From: Oegoconia quadripuncta
Taxonomy: Eukaryota > Arthropoda > Insecta > Lepidoptera > Autostichidae
NCBI GenBank assembly: GCA_949316235.1
Contig: OX438747.1
Location: 2,604,501 to 2,668,500, forward strand
Reading direction: 5' to 3'
DNA: 64,000 nucleotides
The position numbers and the translations under genes are program-made. The notes beneath the pieces were generated by a model that worked only from the letters and a program-made list of their open reading frames with translations, ran no database searches and was not told the DNA's origin. Shown one piece after another: positions 61,022 to 64,000 of the stretch. How positions within the stretch are numbered: the first letter of the stretch is position 1; each line of letters begins with the position of its first letter.

Positions 61022-61720
61022 TACATACACATACACATACACGACTCCCGCACACACACACATAACCACACCAGTACTTGATAAATTTCAGTTTATTATT
61101 ATTTTTACTATATCACTACTATGTATTGCTTTTCTGTGTTACCTCTCTTCAGATGCACCTTTATCCTTGTAGACATCCGGGTATTAGACCTGGGGCGCTC
61201 GTGATCCTGAAACACGGGCTCACGATTATCTCAGGCAGCAGTCTCCACAAGTATTTTAAACTATGAATCCATTATCTTTAATAATATAATTACAAACTAT
61301 ATGGAGAGAGAAACTAAAAGAAATATTGTATTGTATTTATTGTATATCCTCTGAAGCACGGAATTAAAATGCCACTAGTGCCCTCCGTGCCCTGAGCGCG
61401 TCAGACATTGCTTAACTTAGCTAATCGAAAAGGACTAGTGAATATGACTGCAGATATATTCCCATTAGTGGTGATTGAAACACACCTTTAAAAGTATGTA
61501 TGCTAAGGAATGTATGCGGAAAGGTACTAATTAATATTGGTGTTTCTCCACAGCCACTTGCCTGAGGGTCTGGTGGCAGCGTTCGCAAAGCGCCTCTCCC
61601 GCCTGGCGCTGGTGGCCGGGGAGGACGACGCGCGGGGCCTCTTGCAGCTGGTCTCCAACATGCTGCTCCGTCATCCTGGCCTCAAGCGCATGATCTGCTA
61701 CGAGGACTCGCCGCCCATCA
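55966..61720 (+). CDS. NOC4L: Nucleolar complex protein 4 homologue (Noc4), 3' end outside
   Basis: Exons: 55966-56088, 56194-56302, 57647-57849, 58803-58933, 59212-59354, 59800-59997, 60615-60786, 61554-61720, all phases consistent. This gives 415 codons of a protein of about 516 aa in human. Start context CAAAAATGGC. Recognisable stretches: NSRKHANNLADILQMFE, TIEVIFTELLKRGDLIEE, LQALVTACKLLQAEGRHPME, LMDKLLLTDIPTEVK, then the CBF/Noc domain GGPISMLALQGVLELVRRHN, YPDMYDRLYAMFEPEMF, RRLLHLADVFLSSTHLPEGL, VAAFAKRLSRLAL, SNMLLRHPGLKRMI. Noc4 pairs with Nop14 in the nucleolus and is needed for 40S (18S) maturation. The last visible donor is CATCA|GTGAGA at 61720. The expected SSLWEL region was not found before 64000, so the gene must continue beyond. 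Confidence 0.95.
56501..56657. repeat. Tandem duplication, 2 x 79 bp, in NOC4L intron 2
   Basis: AATTATCACCCTTTTTGATA … GACCAATTGATATTGTG occurs twice with period 79 and no visible mismatch (56502 and 56581). The second unit runs into a SINE family 2 head. Confidence 0.9.
56640..56790 (+). mobile_element. SINE family 2, partial
   Basis: GCCAATGGTACTGGGTTCGAATCCCGTT-like B box at about 56681-56697 and TATGTTTGTGTGATGAAT. It lacks the AGTGGT head, which is replaced by the tandem unit. Confidence 0.75.
56870..57610. other. NOC4L intron 2, LINE scraps
   Basis: 56875-56945 matches the 3' UTR of the 37370-38100 LINE family (AGCTACTGCTTGTTCAAAAG). 57060-57200 shares TTGCCTGTGTGTG with 48750. No gene seen. 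Confidence 0.5.
58010..58480 (-). mobile_element. LINE 3' end with zinc-knuckle motif
   Basis: Shares about 240 bp with 23345-23610. The minus frame 58434-58222 includes CKCIFKFEYCDKPDDVLHFL followed by LECDRSADIRERL, the cysteine-rich end of R1/jockey-type ORF2. Lies in NOC4L intron 3. Confidence 0.75.
60028..60596. mobile_element. Truncated GC-core MITE between inverted SINE tails
   Basis: 60124-60494 matches 47872-48299 from TCTAACAAAATTAACCCGAC through the GC core (CACGTGCCGCGG, GGCGTCTTCCATATGAAC) but lacks the right inverted end. It is flanked by SINE family 2 tails in opposite orientation: 60028-60090 (-) and 60528-60596 (+, ACTAGATGGCGCTGTGTGTA). NOC4L intron 6. Confidence 0.75.
60965..61075. 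repeat. (CA)n/(CGCA)n microsatellite
   Basis: CACACACGCACGCACGCACG and CACACACACACATACATACA runs in NOC4L intron 7. Confidence 0.9.
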
Positions 61721-61741
61721 GTGAGACATCTCTCTATGATA

Positions 61742-61836
61742 GACTGGCGCTGGTAGCTGCGTCTGATCTCCAACAATGCTGTGGGCATCCCAGCCTCAGG
61801 CGCATAATCTGCTAAGAGGACTCACCGCCCATCAGT
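61742..61836 (+). pseudogene. Decayed tandem copy of NOC4L exon 8 end
   Basis: Just 20 bp after the exon 8 donor, CTGGCGCTGGTAGCT … CTGATCTCCAACAATGCTG … ATCTGCTAAGAGGACTCACC repeats the end of exon 8 (61606-61720). It has a 30-bp deletion, about 85% identity and the same donor CATCAGTGAGA. TAC of the parent CYEDSPPIS has become TAA, so inclusion would truncate Noc4. Confidence 0.85.
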
Positions 61837-61869
61837 GAGACTATCTCCGATAAATAACTTACAAAGGCT

Positions 61870-62215
61870 TGCGCTTTTTGGCGGGATCTCGGCGAGTGAA
61901 GTTGCATTTTTCTTTATAATTCTTATAATTTGTGCATTCTAACTTTTGAAGCTTAATAATGGCAGAATATTGTGCAGCAAAAGTTAGTGATGGTGTACAG
62001 GTGAAAGGAAGTGTAAATTAAAGTGCGTAACGGAGCTTTCGAGTTCCCACAAGAAGCCGCCAAAATCTTTTGTAAAGCATTCTGCCACTTTACTGAAGAA
62101 TGACTTGACCGTGACTAGACTCTGTATACGCCAAGTATACGACGAATTACTTGTTTTGACTGAGACATACTTATAAACTGAAGAAATAAGAGAAATAAAA
62201 TTTTTCACTCGAAAC
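61870..62215 (+). repeat. Dispersed repeat, third copy
   Basis: Runs from GCTTTTTGGCGGGATCTCGG to AGAAATAAGAGAAATAAAAT. Keeps the MAEYCAAKVSDG start and the KKPPKSFVKHSATLLKNDLT-coding block of 2508-2896. Confidence 0.7.
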
Positions 62216-62534
62216 TGGCCGTAATGTCCCTCGACAGTGAGGTTGACTGGTTGCCATCCTCAAAAATAAGAAGAAAGGCTTGATTATTTAGGTTCCAGAG
62301 TTTCCATTGTGAAAATGTTCAGTCTGCATAATGAAAATCTTGTCACGGTTGGATCACTAAGTAGTGGTTTTATCACCATCTTGAGCTATTGTGGGTATCA
62401 TGTTTGTTACGTATGTTTTAGAGAGTGCATAATAGTATTGACGTTACAGTCTATTGTATCAAATTCTTTTGTATGTCTTTTTGCCTCACTGTCCCAGTAA
62501 GGAGAGTAATGTTTGAATGAATGTGTGAAGTGTA

Positions 62535-62900
62535 TGAATGTTTTTTTTTTTTTATATAAGAGGGCGGCAAACGAGCATGCGTGTCACCTGATGGAAAGCA
62601 ATCACCGCCGCCCATGGACACCCGCAACACCAAAAGGGTCTGTGACCCTTGCGTTGCCGGCCTTTGAGGAAGGTGTAGGCTCGTTTCTTGAAGGTTCCAA
62701 TGTCGTACTCGTTCGGGAATACCGCTGCCGGAAGTCCGTTCCACAGGGTGGACGTACGTGGTAGGAAGTTTCTTGAGAAACGTACAGTGGTAGACTTCCA
62801 CTCATCCAGGTGATGTGGATGGAGTTTTAATTTTCGGTGAGAAGTGTAACGGTTAAATTGAGCAGCGGGTATTAGCTCGAACAGTTCTTCAGAGCACTGC
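62535..62900 (-). mobile_element. LINE 3' end ([12 protein letters not shown] family)
   Basis: T run at 62539, then GGGCGGCAAACGAGCATGCG, and the minus frame reading [17 protein letters not shown]. Upstream in the element comes the [15 protein letters not shown] segment also seen at 4200-4260 on the plus strand. Confidence 0.82.
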
Positions 62901-63394
62901 CCATGAAATATGCGATAGAGGATGACGCGACGTCTCTTCGCAACGCCAGGGGATCCAGTCGGTCAGTGAGACTCTCTTGGCCGACAATTCGGACTGCACG
63001 ACATGTTGACTTGTATGTTACCTCCTGTAGCGTAAAGGACTTGCTCGATTTTGAAGTGCAATGTATCATGCATTTTATCTTGATCTCTAGAGTTTATGGT
63101 AAAAAATCCAATGGGCCCCCGCAAAATACAAAGCGGCGCCTGCTTCCAAACATCCCAGTAAATGGCTTGACGAATTTTGATGCCTAGTAGCCATAGCCTT
63201 TTAACCGACGAAAAACAACGGGTGTTATGTGTAAGACAGCGTTATGTGGTGTGTCCAGTCTTTGTCCATATGTATCTCAATAATATGTGGAGCAATTTGA
63301 GTACGTGAGTGAGTGAGTTGAGTGAGACTTTATAAGTCTTTAGATGTAATTTTGAAGTACTGACTGCAATTATTTTATTGAATTATTTATAATC

Positions 63395-63610
63395 GTAACT
63401 ACGAAAGTTTGGATGTTTGTTTGTCTGTTGCTGAATCACGGCGAAACGAATGAACGGATTTGGATGAAATTTGGTATATAGGTAGAATATAACCTGGATT
63501 AGACTTAGGACATTTTTTATCTCGATAAGTGAGTTGTTCTCGCGGGATAAACAAATTTCGGCGATAAGTTTATACCACGCAGGCTAAGCCGCGGGCGGAA
63601 AGCTAGTATT
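63395..63610 (-). repeat. Common retroelement 3' end, minus copy
   Basis: From ACGAAAGTTTGGATGTTTGT to CTAAGCCGCGGGCGGAAAGC, the mirror of 43379-43996. Confidence 0.75.
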
Positions 63611-64000
63611 TAATAATGGTTTAACACCAATTATCAGAGACCAGCATGAAACTTAATTAAATGTATATTTCATAAGCAAAAGTTTTTAACCAGCAGTAAC
63701 AGAGCTGGTCAGGAAGATGAAGAGTTGATATTCATTGTCACTGGTGTGAAATAAGGAATGCATACTATTACATCGAGAGAGATTGTCACACTGTGCATCT
63801 GTCTTAGGCAGATGGTTAACTTAGCCGGGCAATATGGTGGAAATTTCTGCTCTAAAAAAAAACTGTTTGCTGCTCAGAGCTGGCTAGGTCGTGTTAGGTT
63901 CCTTGTACATCCTAAGGATGTAGCAGAAGGGCATCGCAGTAACCTATAAATGCAGAAAATATCCACCATATAAACTGCTAGGCATTCAATTGAGTAGCTA
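63611..64000. other. NOC4L intron, no recognised feature
   Basis: No Noc4 exon, RNA motif or repeat boundary was recognised. A 63-codon frame (63758-63949) has no known motif. Confidence 0.4.

Overview
The window is insect nuclear DNA, most likely from a moth or butterfly. The host genes have GT-AG introns. Most of the rest is Lepidoptera-style repeat debris: two tRNA-derived SINE families, several 5'-truncated non-LTR retrotransposons, and many short inverted-repeat elements (PIF/Harbinger-like, Tc1/mariner-like, P-like). The Lepidoptera assignment is an inference from repeat style and protein similarity; the sequence carries no direct taxonomic marker.

Layout. 1-9500: no host gene, only repeats, including a complete but internally deleted LTR retroelement (8576-9508). 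9972-11203 (+): METTL6, the tRNA-Ser m3C32 methyltransferase, 282 aa. From its last intron onward (to about 19730, +) the same strand carries seven or eight short exons with no continuous reading frame. The introns hold C/D-box snoRNAs whose D boxes sit 70-75 nt before each 3' splice site, so this is a snoRNA host gene joined to METTL6. 20522-25303 (-): RPF1, a Brix-domain 60S biogenesis factor, 6 exons, 280 aa. 26063-53724 (-): EFTUD2/Snu114, the U5 snRNP GTPase, 16 exons, 976 aa, complete, with introns full of transposons. 55966 to beyond the right edge (+): NOC4L/Noc4, a 40S biogenesis factor; eight exons (415 codons) are visible and about 100 residues lie outside.

All four protein genes and the snoRNAs act in RNA maturation (tRNA methylation, rRNA 2'-O-methylation, 60S and 40S assembly, splicing). 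METTL6/snoRNA and RPF1 converge, EFTUD2 and RPF1 are in tandem, and EFTUD2 and NOC4L diverge across about 2.2 kb.

Exon boundaries were worked out by eye from splice sites, phase bookkeeping and remembered family sequence. Summed exon lengths give whole codon numbers for METTL6, RPF1 and EFTUD2. The most notable observations are the METTL6-linked snoRNA host gene with recognisable 18S/28S guides, a 657-bp P-element-like insertion (29-bp inverted ends, exact 8-bp target duplication, one THAP exon) inside an EFTUD2 intron, several resolvable nested insertions, and a decayed tandem duplication of a NOC4L exon end.
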